Shown: piece after piece, positions 26,208-35,125 of the stretch | How the letters are laid out: each line of letters begins with the position of its first letter | How positions within the stretch are numbered: the stretch's first letter is position 1 | Source of the DNA: Pedobacter mendelii | GTDB lineage: Bacteria; Bacteroidota; Bacteroidia; Sphingobacteriales; Sphingobacteriaceae | DNA length: 64,000 bases | Direction of reading: 5' to 3' | NCBI RefSeq assembly: GCF_014635725.1 | Contig: NZ_BMDJ01000004.1 | Coordinates: 310,001-374,000, forward strand | The notes under the pieces: generated by a model | The model's input: the letters and a program-made list of their open reading frames with translations, nothing else | What the model was told of the DNA's origin: nothing | Databases searched by the model: none | Position numbers and translations under genes: made by a program

Positions 26208-26486
26208 TTTTTCAATTAGGTGATGTAATTATTTAATGTTATTTATCCATTCTGAATACTCAAAATAGCTATTTACACATTAGATTTTAAATTATCAAAA
26301 AAGACAATTTTCAAATTTAGGAATATATGTTAGAAAGCGCCTTGGTTTTGGAATAATAATTATTCTTTTCTGTATAATTTAAGATACTTTATCTTCGATG
26401 TTTTTAATAAAAGATAAACAAATAACTAGAGATTAAGTTTCATATATATTATTTTGTTGTGGTTATTTCATTATTTTTACCAAATA

Positions 26487-27398
26487 ATGAAGTCAGTATC
26501 AATCATCACCGTAAATTTCAATCAGCACCAAGTTAATCTAGATTTTTTAATTTCATTGAAGCAAAACCCGTCTGTATATAATTTAGAAGTTGTTTTTGTG
26601 GATAATGGGAGTAAAGAGGAATTTGAGCAGGAGTATAAAGCTATTTATCCCGAATTAATCTATGTCCGCTCTGCCCAAAATCTTGGTTTTGCCGGCGGCA
26701 ATAACCTGGGGATTAAAAAAGCAACAGGTGATTATTTATTACTTCTAAATAATGATACGGAAATTACTTCCAACACTATTGATGTGTTGGTTAGTGAAAT
26801 GGAAACTAATGCGGAGATTGGTTTATTATCTCCAATGATTTTGTATTATGATCAACCTGATACCATACAATATGCCGGCTTTACGGAGATGAACTATCTT
26901 ACCTGTAGAAACAGTGGTATTGGTAGCATGCAGCAAAATAAAGGTCAATTCGATAATGATAGCAGAGAAACCGGGTATTGCCATGGCGCTGCAATGATGT
27001 GTAGAAGGTCTGATTTAGAACATGTTGGTTTAATGGCTGCTGAATTTTTTCTTTATTATGAAGAATTAGATTGGTGTGAAAGATTTAAAAAAGCAGGTAA
27101 GAAAATATGGTTTACAGGAAAAACTAAAATCTACCATAAAGAGTCGATGAGTGTGGGTAAGGAGAGTGCAATTAAAACATACTTCATGACTCGTAATAGG
27201 ATGCTATTTATAAGAAAAAACACTGGCATTATTAATTCAGTTTTATTTAGTTTATACTATATATTTATCGCTTGTAGCAAACAAATTATTAATTACCTCT
27301 TAAAAAATAGATTGGATTTAGTAAAATGGACATTTAAGGGTGTCTCTTGGAATTTAACTCACACTAAAAACAGTAAAAACTTAGGTTTTAAAATTTAA
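26487..27398 (+). CDS. Family 2 glycosyltransferase (rhamnosyltransferase-like)
   Basis: The likely start is ATG 26487 (303 residues, MKSVSIITVNFNQHQ); a TTG at 26454 would add 11 residues. Motifs: VVFVDNGSKEE, NLGFAGGNNLGIKKATGDYLLLLNNDTEI, CHGAAMMCRRS, and YYEELDWCERFKKAGKKIWF, the ED/W pattern of the WbbL/rhamnosyltransferase group. A short hydrophobic helix near the C-terminus (LFSLYYIFIACSKQI) may anchor it. It is 9 bases before the next GT2 gene on the same strand, so the two are an operon. Confidence 0.88.
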   Translation: MKSVSIITVNFNQHQVNLDFLISLKQNPSVYNLEVVFVDNGSKEEFEQEYKAIYPELIYVRSAQNLGFAGGNNLGIKKATGDYLLLLNNDTEITSNTIDVLVSEMETNAEIGLLSPMILYYDQPDTIQYAGFTEMNYLTCRNSGIGSMQQNKGQFDNDSRETGYCHGAAMMCRRSDLEHVGLMAAEFFLYYEELDWCERFKKAGKKIWFTGKTKIYHKESMSVGKESAIKTYFMTRNRMLFIRKNTGIINSVLFSLYYIFIACSKQIINYLLKNRLDLVKWTFKGVSWNLTHTKNSKNLGFKI

Positions 27399-27407
27399 AT
27401 ATCCCAA

Positions 27408-28577
27408 ATGATTATAGCTTTCTGGATTTCCCTATTCCTGATAATTTACACTTTTGTAGGTTATGGTTTTTTATTATTACTGTTGGTTAAAATAAAAAGA
27501 CGCTTTACTAAACCCTTTTCCTTTAGTAATGATGCAGAATTACCCACCGTTACCATTCTGGTTGCTGCATGGAACGAAGAAAATATTATTGATGAAAAAG
27601 TTTTAAATACAATCGATTTAGATTATCCAAAAAATATAATGCAGGTTATTTTTATAACCGATGGCTCTACGGATGAAACCGCAGAAAGGATAAGTAAATA
27701 CAGTGAAATTGAGCTGTTGCATGAAGATATTAGAACTGGTAAAATGGCTGCTATTAAAAGAGCTATGCCTTATGTAAAGAACGAAATTTTAGTATTTACC
27801 GATGCAAATACCTTTTTGAATAAGGCTGCGATAAATGAACTTGTTAAGCATTACCAAAACCCTAAAGTTGGTGCAGTTGCGGGCGAAAAGAGAATAATGG
27901 TCGAAGAACTTGCTGATGCTAGTTCTGCCGGTGAAGGATTTTACTGGAAGTATGAATCTTTATTAAAAAGATGGGATTATGAACTGTATTCTAATGTGGG
28001 AGCAGCTGGAGAGCTATTCAGTATTAGAACTTCTCTTTATCAACCTGTTGAATCGGATACGATTATTGACGACCACATGATTGCAATGCGTATTGCTGAA
28101 AAAGGATTTATTATCGCTTACGAGCCAAACGCTTATGCTTCAGAAACATCATCGGCAAATGTAAAAGAAGAGCTGAAAAGGAAAATAAGAATGGCTGCCG
28201 GAGGTATTCAATCTATTTTACGATTAAAGAAAGCAGCAAATCCTTTTCATTATCCTGTGCTTACATTTCAGTATATATCTCACCGGGTTTTAAGGTGGAC
28301 AATAACACCGTTTTTATTAATTTTGCTTGTGATTCTTAATCTAATAATTGTGATTAGAACGGATCTTATCTTATATCAAGTAATTTTAATTGCTCAGGTT
28401 TTGTTTTATTTATTAAGTGTATTGGGTTGGTTTTTCGAACGTAAAAACATTAAAATAAAAGCATTTTTTATTCCTTATTATTTCTGCATTATGAACTATG
28501 CAGTGTTAGCAGGAATGATTCGTTATTATAAAAAGAATCAAAGTGCAGCATGGGAACGTTCGTTGCGAAAAACTTAG
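27408..28577 (+). CDS. Membrane-embedded family 2 glycosyltransferase
   Basis: 389 residues with an N-terminal helix (about 2-26), a GT2 domain (PTVTILVAAWNEENII, FITDGSTDETA, FTDANTF as DxD near residue 127, DDHMIAMRIAEKGF near 225), then RKIRMAAGG in place of the QxxRW and three helices near 298-368. This arrangement is like NodC/IcaA-type processive transferases, although the QxxRW motif is altered, so polymerising activity is doubtful. It is the last gene of its operon and is convergent with the FkbM-like gene. Confidence 0.86.
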   Translation: MIIAFWISLFLIIYTFVGYGFLLLLLVKIKRRFTKPFSFSNDAELPTVTILVAAWNEENIIDEKVLNTIDLDYPKNIMQVIFITDGSTDETAERISKYSEIELLHEDIRTGKMAAIKRAMPYVKNEILVFTDANTFLNKAAINELVKHYQNPKVGAVAGEKRIMVEELADASSAGEGFYWKYESLLKRWDYELYSNVGAAGELFSIRTSLYQPVESDTIIDDHMIAMRIAEKGFIIAYEPNAYASETSSANVKEELKRKIRMAAGGIQSILRLKKAANPFHYPVLTFQYISHRVLRWTITPFLLILLVILNLIIVIRTDLILYQVILIAQVLFYLLSVLGWFFERKNIKIKAFFIPYYFCIMNYAVLAGMIRYYKKNQSAAWERSLRKT

Positions 28578-28585
28578 AAAGGAAA

Positions 28586-29371
28586 TTATTCCTTCGATTT
28601 TAACAAATCATAAACATCTTTACGCACAAAAGTTCTTTTCATCATATAGGTAGAATGAACCATAACATATCCTGCTTTAAGAAGCTGATTTGATGATTTT
28701 CTTATTCTAAGCTTATGTGCTAAATCTTTTTTATGGTAAACTTCATCAAACTCAATACAAATAATTTTGATATCGAGTTTGTCTTTTATAATGCTATCAA
28801 TGACTGTGTATTCAGCGCCTTCAATCTCGATTTTAACTAAATCTACTGACATATGACCAAACTCCTGCATAAAATTCTTTAACTTATCTACAGGTGCTTC
28901 TATATAATCGTCAGAATCTTGAAAGAGATAAACAGAATGAGAAATATAATTGTCTAATTGAGGTGCGTAAAATTTTAAGGTTGTTTTTTCATTCCATACA
29001 CCTTTGTTTACGTATGTTATTTCATTTATCTGTTTGCTATTTAAACGATAAAGGAAATTTTTATCATCAAAAACCCCAAATGTTTCGCCCTTAGCTAATG
29101 CATTTGTTAATTTTTTGAAATAGTTTATACCTTCAGGCATTGGGTCAAAAATGAAGACTTTCGAATCGAATAAAACTTTTAGTTCTGTATCAAACGATAT
29201 ATCTTCTCCAGCACCTATACAATAGCATATAGAGTTTTTATCTAAATAATTATTTGGAATGGTATAACCGTGATGTTCAGAACCAACATGAATCAAGTTC
29301 TGAAGTGGTTTAACATGCGAGTATGGGTGAAATTTGATTATTTTCTTTAAAGTTTCTTTAAGAGCAGCCAT
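28586..29371 (-). CDS. FkbM-like methyltransferase
   Basis: A 261-residue AdoMet-dependent methyltransferase-like protein. SICYCIGAGEDISFDTEL fills the place of motif I (VDVGANxGxxT), KVFIFDPMPEGINYF is the acidic motif II (D following a strand), and VDLVKIEIEGAEYTVI matches the FkbM D-x-x-K-x-D-x-E-G motif, with an Ile-Glu in place of Asp. Members O-methylate sugars or polyketide products. It is the distal gene of the minus-strand run that holds the NRPS genes but has an 81-base gap to the hydroxylase gene and also neighbours glycosyltransferases, so either pathway may own it. Confidence 0.8.
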   Translation of the reverse strand: MAALKETLKKIIKFHPYSHVKPLQNLIHVGSEHHGYTIPNNYLDKNSICYCIGAGEDISFDTELKVLFDSKVFIFDPMPEGINYFKKLTNALAKGETFGVFDDKNFLYRLNSKQINEITYVNKGVWNEKTTLKFYAPQLDNYISHSVYLFQDSDDYIEAPVDKLKNFMQEFGHMSVDLVKIEIEGAEYTVIDSIIKDKLDIKIICIEFDEVYHKKDLAHKLRIRKSSNQLLKAGYVMVHSTYMMKRTFVRKDVYDLLKSKE

Positions 29372-29452
29372 AATTTTGCTTTATTTAGATTTGAAAATTT
29401 AAACGATTGTTAAATGGAACGAAATAAGAATTACAAGTAGAAAACCGAAATT

Positions 29453-30286
29453 TTATTTCAAACTATTTCCAATTTTACAACCAAGCCATGCATAACTATG
29501 CATTGTTAATGCTTTAACTAGTCCTTCGCGTCTTTTAAAATCCCAAACATCTTTTAAAAACGGCTTATAATTTTTTTCATTTAACTGGTCAAACGCTACA
29601 GAAATGGTAGTGGTTAGCGAGTAAGCTGAATGCCATGTACCAAATGGTATAAATAATGTTTCGCCAGGGCCAACCGTAAAGTTAATTGGTGTAGCATCTC
29701 TATATTTAGGGAATTTTTCATAATCAGGCTCAAAAATATTAACTTCCGAACGCCATGGATCATCAGCTCTAGGGTAAAGTAAATCTTCTTGTCCTCTGGG
29801 GAAAACTGTAAATTGCTTTTCTCCATATAACTGAGTAATCCATGCATTTAAATGGTAATAATCTAAGTGCAGGTATGGAAATTTACCACCTGGGCCGCCA
29901 ATAAATAGTTCTGTTGCACTGCCCCAATAACCTTTTTTAAACCATTGACTCTCTAACCAATTTGGTAAGGCATAGTGTAAGTTTAACGGTTGAATGAGCG
30001 GTAACAATTCAGGTATATCTTTAGTAATATTATATTTTAATGGATATGGTGCAGGATTTTCGACCGTGCTGTTTTCTACCAAATCAAAAACCTCACTCAT
30101 GGTATAAGTTTTACCTTCTTTATTTAAAACCCTTTCTCCATAATTTCTCTTAAACCATTCTGGTGAGAATAAGCCTTTAGCTTTCCAAACACTGGAAGCA
30201 TTTTTAAAAACAACCGGAATACCTGGTTCGTAGAAATTTTTTAAAAATTCCTGGTGCGTGATGTTATCAACTCTTTGAATTTCCAT
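29453..30286 (-). CDS. JmjC/cupin-8 type Fe(II)/2-oxoglutarate hydroxylase
   Basis: A protein of about 277 residues from the ATG at 30286; an ATG at 30313 adds 9 residues. The N-terminal part has TRxxL-like PVVFKNASSVWKAK, and the double-stranded beta-helix has the iron facial triad His149-x-Asp151 in FPYLHLDYYH and His228 in FIPFGTWHSAY (numbered from 30313). The spacing fits the cupin_8/JmjC group, such as FIH-like asparaginyl or aspartyl hydroxylases. It lies 69 bases downstream of the phosphopantetheinyl transferase gene on the same strand and may hydroxylate the Asp or proline-derived part of the NRPS product. That link is by position only. Confidence 0.85.
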   Translation of the reverse strand: MEIQRVDNITHQEFLKNFYEPGIPVVFKNASSVWKAKGLFSPEWFKRNYGERVLNKEGKTYTMSEVFDLVENSTVENPAPYPLKYNITKDIPELLPLIQPLNLHYALPNWLESQWFKKGYWGSATELFIGGPGGKFPYLHLDYYHLNAWITQLYGEKQFTVFPRGQEDLLYPRADDPWRSEVNIFEPDYEKFPKYRDATPINFTVGPGETLFIPFGTWHSAYSLTTTISVAFDQLNEKNYKPFLKDVWDFKRREGLVKALTMHSYAWLGCKIGNSLK

Positions 30287-30382
30287 GGGATGAAAATGAT
30301 GTTTGGAATACAATTATAATTATAATTTTTAGTTTGGGCGTATGCTTTTATTGAGATATTCGGGAAGCTTAAACATTTCTTT

Positions 30383-31093
30383 CTAAGGAAAATTTATGAT
30401 GTTAGTTAACGTTTTTAAATCCCAATATTTATAAATGTCTTGATTTTCTGATGATGCTATGCTTAAAAAATATCCATCGTTTAATTTGAAACTTTTTAGT
30501 TCGTAAAAAATGCCAAATCGCTCTGTCTTCTCTTGTGTACAATTTATGGTAGGCAGATCGTTTATTAAACCTTCTCCAGTTGCTTTTAATAAGGATTCTT
30601 TCCTGGTCCAGAAAAGATAAAAGCTATCTAAGTCTATAATTTTTTTAATTTCTTCTCCATTAAAACACTGATGGATAAGTTCTTGGTAATCTAAAACCGG
30701 ATTTATAGCCTCGATGTCAATACCAACAGAATATGTGCTAAATGCTATAACAACATAGTCTCCACTGTGGCTTATATTAAAATTTATATCATTTATATAT
30801 GGTTTTTTGTATTCACTAAATTCAAAATGTATATCTGCAGGCTTCTTATTCATCATTTTAGCCAATATCATTTTGGTGCAAAATTTACCGATAACATATC
30901 TTTTAGTATCGCTTTCTTGTTTAAACTTACTTGCTTTATTTAACTCATCATCCGTTAAAACTAGCATAAAATGCTCTTTAATTATTTGATAGATATCAAG
31001 GGAAATTTTGAAAATATTGACATTTTTTTTATCTATAAGTATGCTTTCCTCATAATCTTCCCATAGCAGCTTATTATTTATCAGGTTGCTCAA
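30383..31093 (-). CDS. 4'-phosphopantetheinyl transferase (Sfp type)
   Basis: A 236-residue protein with the three Sfp-family motifs: NFNISHSGDYVVIA near residue 104, VGIDIEAI with Asp126 and Glu128 as Mg ligands, and FWTRKESLLKATGEG with Lys165-Glu166 and Lys170. It attaches the phosphopantetheine arm to carrier domains. It is 9 bases after the stop of the second NRPS gene, so it is almost certainly translated from the same mRNA and serves the two PCP and one ACP domains upstream. Confidence 0.95.
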   Translation of the reverse strand: MSNLINNKLLWEDYEESILIDKKNVNIFKISLDIYQIIKEHFMLVLTDDELNKASKFKQESDTKRYVIGKFCTKMILAKMMNKKPADIHFEFSEYKKPYINDINFNISHSGDYVVIAFSTYSVGIDIEAINPVLDYQELIHQCFNGEEIKKIIDLDSFYLFWTRKESLLKATGEGLINDLPTINCTQEKTERFGIFYELKSFKLNDGYFLSIASSENQDIYKYWDLKTLTNIINFP

Positions 31094-31102
31094 TTTATTT
31101 AA

Positions 31103-34100
31103 TTAGTAGTCAATTCTCTTTAAAACTTCATTTAATTTATCTGACAAAATTTTAACATATTCAGGTTTAAAAAATTGAAGGTGGGCAAGCGGGATATCGA
31201 TTATAGATAATTTTCCATTGATGTATGGTTCCCATCCATTTGTTTTAGCATATGGTACGTAGCTTAATAAAATGTCATTTGATTTAAATAAATGTACATC
31301 TACATCATATTTTTTAATTTTATATTTTTTAAAGGCTTTTGCATGTACAGATTGAATGTTGCCTAACACATATTTTGGGTTTGATAAATCTTTTTTAGTC
31401 GGTTTTATTTTTTTATAAATATTGTACATGGTGCCTAAGCTAAAACTCACTTTATGGCGAAGGAATTCTTTTGGATGTTTGCATAGATAAAGAAAGCCAA
31501 AGCCTACAAATTTGAATGTCCAATCTATAATTTCTATGTGATTGTTTTTGCTAGCCAATTGTATATAACTTTCTCCATCAAAATAAGTATCTAAAAGTCC
31601 TAGAAAAGAAACCTTTTTGCCCATTTTTTTCATTTGATGGGACATTTCTAATGCAATTGTTCCGCCAGATGAGTAGCCCATAACTAAATATGGTCCGTTA
31701 GGATTATTAGCTATAATTTCATTAACATAATCTGCAGCAATTTCTTCTATTGTATTAGATGGTTCAATTTCAGGATTTAAACCCTTAGGTTGCAAGCCGT
31801 ATATTGGTCTATCAGGATCTATTTCTTTAGCTAACGGCTTAAATACAATAATATTCATGCCCTGTCCATGAACAATATATAGAGGTGCTTTTGTGCCAGA
31901 TGATTTGATTGGAATTAGAGAATCCCAATTGATGTCTTGTTTTGACTTATTTAATTGTTGCGCAAATTTTTCTACAGTGGAATTATCAAATAGAATTGAG
32001 AGCGGCAATCGTAGATTTGTTTGCTTTTCTATTTCTACCATAACTTTTATAGCAATCATAGAGTGCCCACCAAGCTCGAAAAAATCGTCTTTTATACTGA
32101 TTTTTTCAAGATTTAGGTTTTTTGCCCAAATATCAGCAACAAGTTTTTGCATTTCATTTTGTGGCTCAACAAATCCTTCTATATCTAGCTGATTTCCTGC
32201 ATTGAACTCCGGTAGTGTCTTTCTGTCAACTTTACCGTTTGAAGTTAAAGGAAGTTTATCGAGCTCAACAAAGATTTTAGGAACCATGTATTCTGGCAGT
32301 TGCTTTCTTAGAAACTGAACTATTTCATCTCTATCAAAATTACTGTTCAGCACTACATATGCAACTAGCTCCTTTTCTCTTTGCGCAACTTCTACAGCAA
32401 AAACCGCGGATTGCTTTATATTATGATGCTTTTGTAATGCATTCTGAATTTCTCCCAATTCTATTCTATTGCCTCTAATTTTAATCTGGTCGTCAATTCT
32501 GCCTAAGTATTCTATATCTCCGCTGGCTAGCCATTTAACCAAGTCGCCGGTTTTGTAAATCTTTTCTTCATTCCTGTTATTCGGGTTTTTTATAAATACG
32601 CTATCAGTGAGTTCATCATTATTAAGATACCCTTTTGCCAGACCTAAACCACCAATATAAAGTTCACCAGGAACACCGATTGGACAAATTTTTAAATTTT
32701 TATTTAATACATAGATAGAAGCATTTGAAAATGGTTTACCAATTGGAATAATTACGGGATAATCATAGTTTTTATCAACCAAATGGATCAATTTACCTAT
32801 TGTGGTTTCTGTCGGACCATAATGGTTCACAATTTGACAAGATGCATTTGAAGCTTTTATTAGCTTGATGTATTCTGCAGGCAATGCTTCACCACCAAAC
32901 ATTAAAATCTTATGGGGTGCTAATAATCGCTTTTGAGACATTAAAAACTTCCATTGAGAGGGAACAATTTTCAGAAAATCAATTGGATTATCAGTAAAAT
33001 ACTGATGAATATAATCGGCATTGTTGAATCTGTCTTTTGCGAAAATATGAAGTTGAGCAGCTAATGTTAGCGCACTAAATAGGGTAGTATTGCCCAAATC
33101 GGTTGAAATTGCAGAACCAAGTGCAAAACTTTTGCAGCCTTCTAACCCAGGAATTTTATTTCTTAAGCCAAATAGGTAATCAGTTAATGCAATGTGCTGA
33201 ATCATAACACCTTTTGGGTTTCCTGTTGAACCGGAAGTATAGATGATATAAGCTAGAGAATCGGGATCAGAAACTAAGGATGGTTTTGATGAGTTTTCTT
33301 TCCAAGCAGGAGATGTATGATCATCTATGGCAATTATTTCTAGAGCTGGTAATTCATTGAGTTTTTTAGCAGTTACGCCGTCACCAATGATGAGTTTAGA
33401 GTTTATTTCATCAGTAATAATTTTAATGCGGCAAATAGGATATTCCGGATCTATTGGAACATATGCACAACCTGCTTTTAATATTCCGAATATCCCTATA
33501 ACTGTTTCCAAAGATGGATGTATGCAAATTGGAATTAGTCCATTTTTTGGTAAACCTTTTTTTAAAATATAATTAGCGAGTTGATTAGCCTTTATATTTA
33601 ATTCTTTGTAGGATAGCGATTTACCTTCGCATACAACAGCAATGTTGTTAGCTTTGGTTGTTGCTACATTTTCAAATAAATCAAGGATGGTAAGGTTTTG
33701 AGGGAAATTTAGGCTTGATGGTGTTATGTTTGGAAAGGGATTTACATTTGAAACGGTATCAGCAATTAACGTATCAGGATTATCGGAAATAACTGTAAGC
33801 AATGAAACGAAATCATTCATCATTCTATTTATCGTTTCAGAAGTAAACAGCTGTGTATTATAAGCCCATTCAAAAATCATCGAATCTTTTGAGCCATTAA
33901 CATTTAATGAAATTTCGAAGGTTTGTGATACTCTAGGATTTGATATAATTTGATGCCTTAAGCCTGAAAAATTAACAGCATCATCCATGCCTCTATCAAC
34001 ATTAAAAACAACAGGAACCAATGGGATATTGGCTTTGTTCCTTTTAATATTTAACTTTTTTAATAATTCGCTAAAAGTTAATCGCTGATGATCATAAGCA

Positions 34101-35125
34101 TCCAGTATTTCATTTTTTCTTTTTAATAAGTAATTTATGAATGAAACATTTGGGTTTATTTTACTACGTAATGGCAATAGATTAACACAATGACCAATTA
34201 AATTTAAATTTTCAGATGCCAATTGCCCAGCTGCTGGTAAACCCAAAACTATATCTTCCTGTCCGGTTTGGTTATACAAAAAAACTTCAAACGCAGCAAT
34301 TAAGGTAGATACAACACTACTTTTTGATTTGACTGACAGGCTTTTAACTGAATCATAAAGTTGAGCATCTACTACATAATCATTTCTTTTACCCTGGTAA
34401 GTTCTGGTTGTTGGACGGCTAAAATCTAAAGGCATATCTAATACAGGAACATCATCTTTAAATAGATTACGCCAAAATTCCTGGGTTTGAATATATTCTT
34501 TTGTGCGACTAAAAGCTACCTGCTCAATTGCATAGGTACTTATTTGATCTGGAGCTTGAAGTGTAGATTTAATTCCGCTTAAGCAAGCATTGTAGCAAGT
34601 GCTTAAATCTTCGAGAATAATTCCCAGCGACCAGCCATCTCCAATAATATGATGAATGATTATGGTAAAGTAATGCGTTTCGTCATCTAGTTTATGAACA
34701 AATAATTTAAATAACGGACCATCGTAAAGTTGAAAAGGAATACTAATCTCTTTTTGTACAAAAGCTTTTAGTTCTTCTTTTATCAGAGCTGAATCAATAT
34801 GGGAAAAATCATTAAAAATAATTTGGTCATCTACCTGATTGTAAACAATTAAGTTCTCGCCATCTTTAGAAATTGTTGATCTTAATGCTTCATGACGAGC
34901 AGTAACCATATTTACAGCTTCTTGGAAAGCCGCGAAGTTAAATCGACCACTTAAATTTAAAGAAACAGATTCGTTATATGCTAAATTTGCAGCATCGCCG
35001 CCGATGATGCATGATAACCAAATCTCTTTTTGAGATTCATTTAAAATAATAACTTTTTCAATTTCTTTTCCCTCTTCAAAAGGGTTAAAATCTACTTCGA
35101 TTAAGTTAGCCTCTGCCATTTTCAT
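31103..35125 (-). CDS. Nonribosomal peptide synthetase, C-A-PCP-TE
   Basis: 1340 residues in one terminal module. Condensation domain (about 25-455) with HHIIGDG at 158-164, so the catalytic His is intact and the fold is of the elongation type. Adenylation domain (about 478-968) with YIIYTSGSTGNPKGV, the acid-binding pocket Asp676-Leu677-Thr680-Lys719-Met742-Gly744-His768-Ile776-Gly777-Lys965, which reads DLTKMGHIGK and equals the textbook Asp code in all but one place, and YGPTET. Carrier Ser1022 in ELGGHSM. Type I thioesterase (about 1078-1340) with GYSSG (Ser1152), Asp1179 and His1314. It lacks epimerase and methylation domains. Its start overlaps the stop of the previous gene by one base. 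It should add Asp and release the chain. Confidence 0.95.
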   Translation of the reverse strand: MKMAEANLIEVDFNPFEEGKEIEKVIILNESQKEIWLSCIIGGDAANLAYNESVSLNLSGRFNFAAFQEAVNMVTARHEALRSTISKDGENLIVYNQVDDQIIFNDFSHIDSALIKEELKAFVQKEISIPFQLYDGPLFKLFVHKLDDETHYFTIIIHHIIGDGWSLGIILEDLSTCYNACLSGIKSTLQAPDQISTYAIEQVAFSRTKEYIQTQEFWRNLFKDDVPVLDMPLDFSRPTTRTYQGKRNDYVVDAQLYDSVKSLSVKSKSSVVSTLIAAFEVFLYNQTGQEDIVLGLPAAGQLASENLNLIGHCVNLLPLRSKINPNVSFINYLLKRKNEILDAYDHQRLTFSELLKKLNIKRNKANIPLVPVVFNVDRGMDDAVNFSGLRHQIISNPRVSQTFEISLNVNGSKDSMIFEWAYNTQLFTSETINRMMNDFVSLLTVISDNPDTLIADTVSNVNPFPNITPSSLNFPQNLTILDLFENVATTKANNIAVVCEGKSLSYKELNIKANQLANYILKKGLPKNGLIPICIHPSLETVIGIFGILKAGCAYVPIDPEYPICRIKIITDEINSKLIIGDGVTAKKLNELPALEIIAIDDHTSPAWKENSSKPSLVSDPDSLAYIIYTSGSTGNPKGVMIQHIALTDYLFGLRNKIPGLEGCKSFALGSAISTDLGNTTLFSALTLAAQLHIFAKDRFNNADYIHQYFTDNPIDFLKIVPSQWKFLMSQKRLLAPHKILMFGGEALPAEYIKLIKASNASCQIVNHYGPTETTIGKLIHLVDKNYDYPVIIPIGKPFSNASIYVLNKNLKICPIGVPGELYIGGLGLAKGYLNNDELTDSVFIKNPNNRNEEKIYKTGDLVKWLASGDIEYLGRIDDQIKIRGNRIELGEIQNALQKHHNIKQSAVFAVEVAQREKELVAYVVLNSNFDRDEIVQFLRKQLPEYMVPKIFVELDKLPLTSNGKVDRKTLPEFNAGNQLDIEGFVEPQNEMQKLVADIWAKNLNLEKISIKDDFFELGGHSMIAIKVMVEIEKQTNLRLPLSILFDNSTVEKFAQQLNKSKQDINWDSLIPIKSSGTKAPLYIVHGQGMNIIVFKPLAKEIDPDRPIYGLQPKGLNPEIEPSNTIEEIAADYVNEIIANNPNGPYLVMGYSSGGTIALEMSHQMKKMGKKVSFLGLLDTYFDGESYIQLASKNNHIEIIDWTFKFVGFGFLYLCKHPKEFLRHKVSFSLGTMYNIYKKIKPTKKDLSNPKYVLGNIQSVHAKAFKKYKIKKYDVDVHLFKSNDILLSYVPYAKTNGWEPYINGKLSIIDIPLAHLQFFKPEYVKILSDKLNEVLKRIDY

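Noticed and set aside
28586-31093. FkbM-like gene as a sure part of the NRPS pathway
   Set aside because: The gap is 81 bases and the other side is a glycosyltransferase cluster, so ownership cannot be decided.
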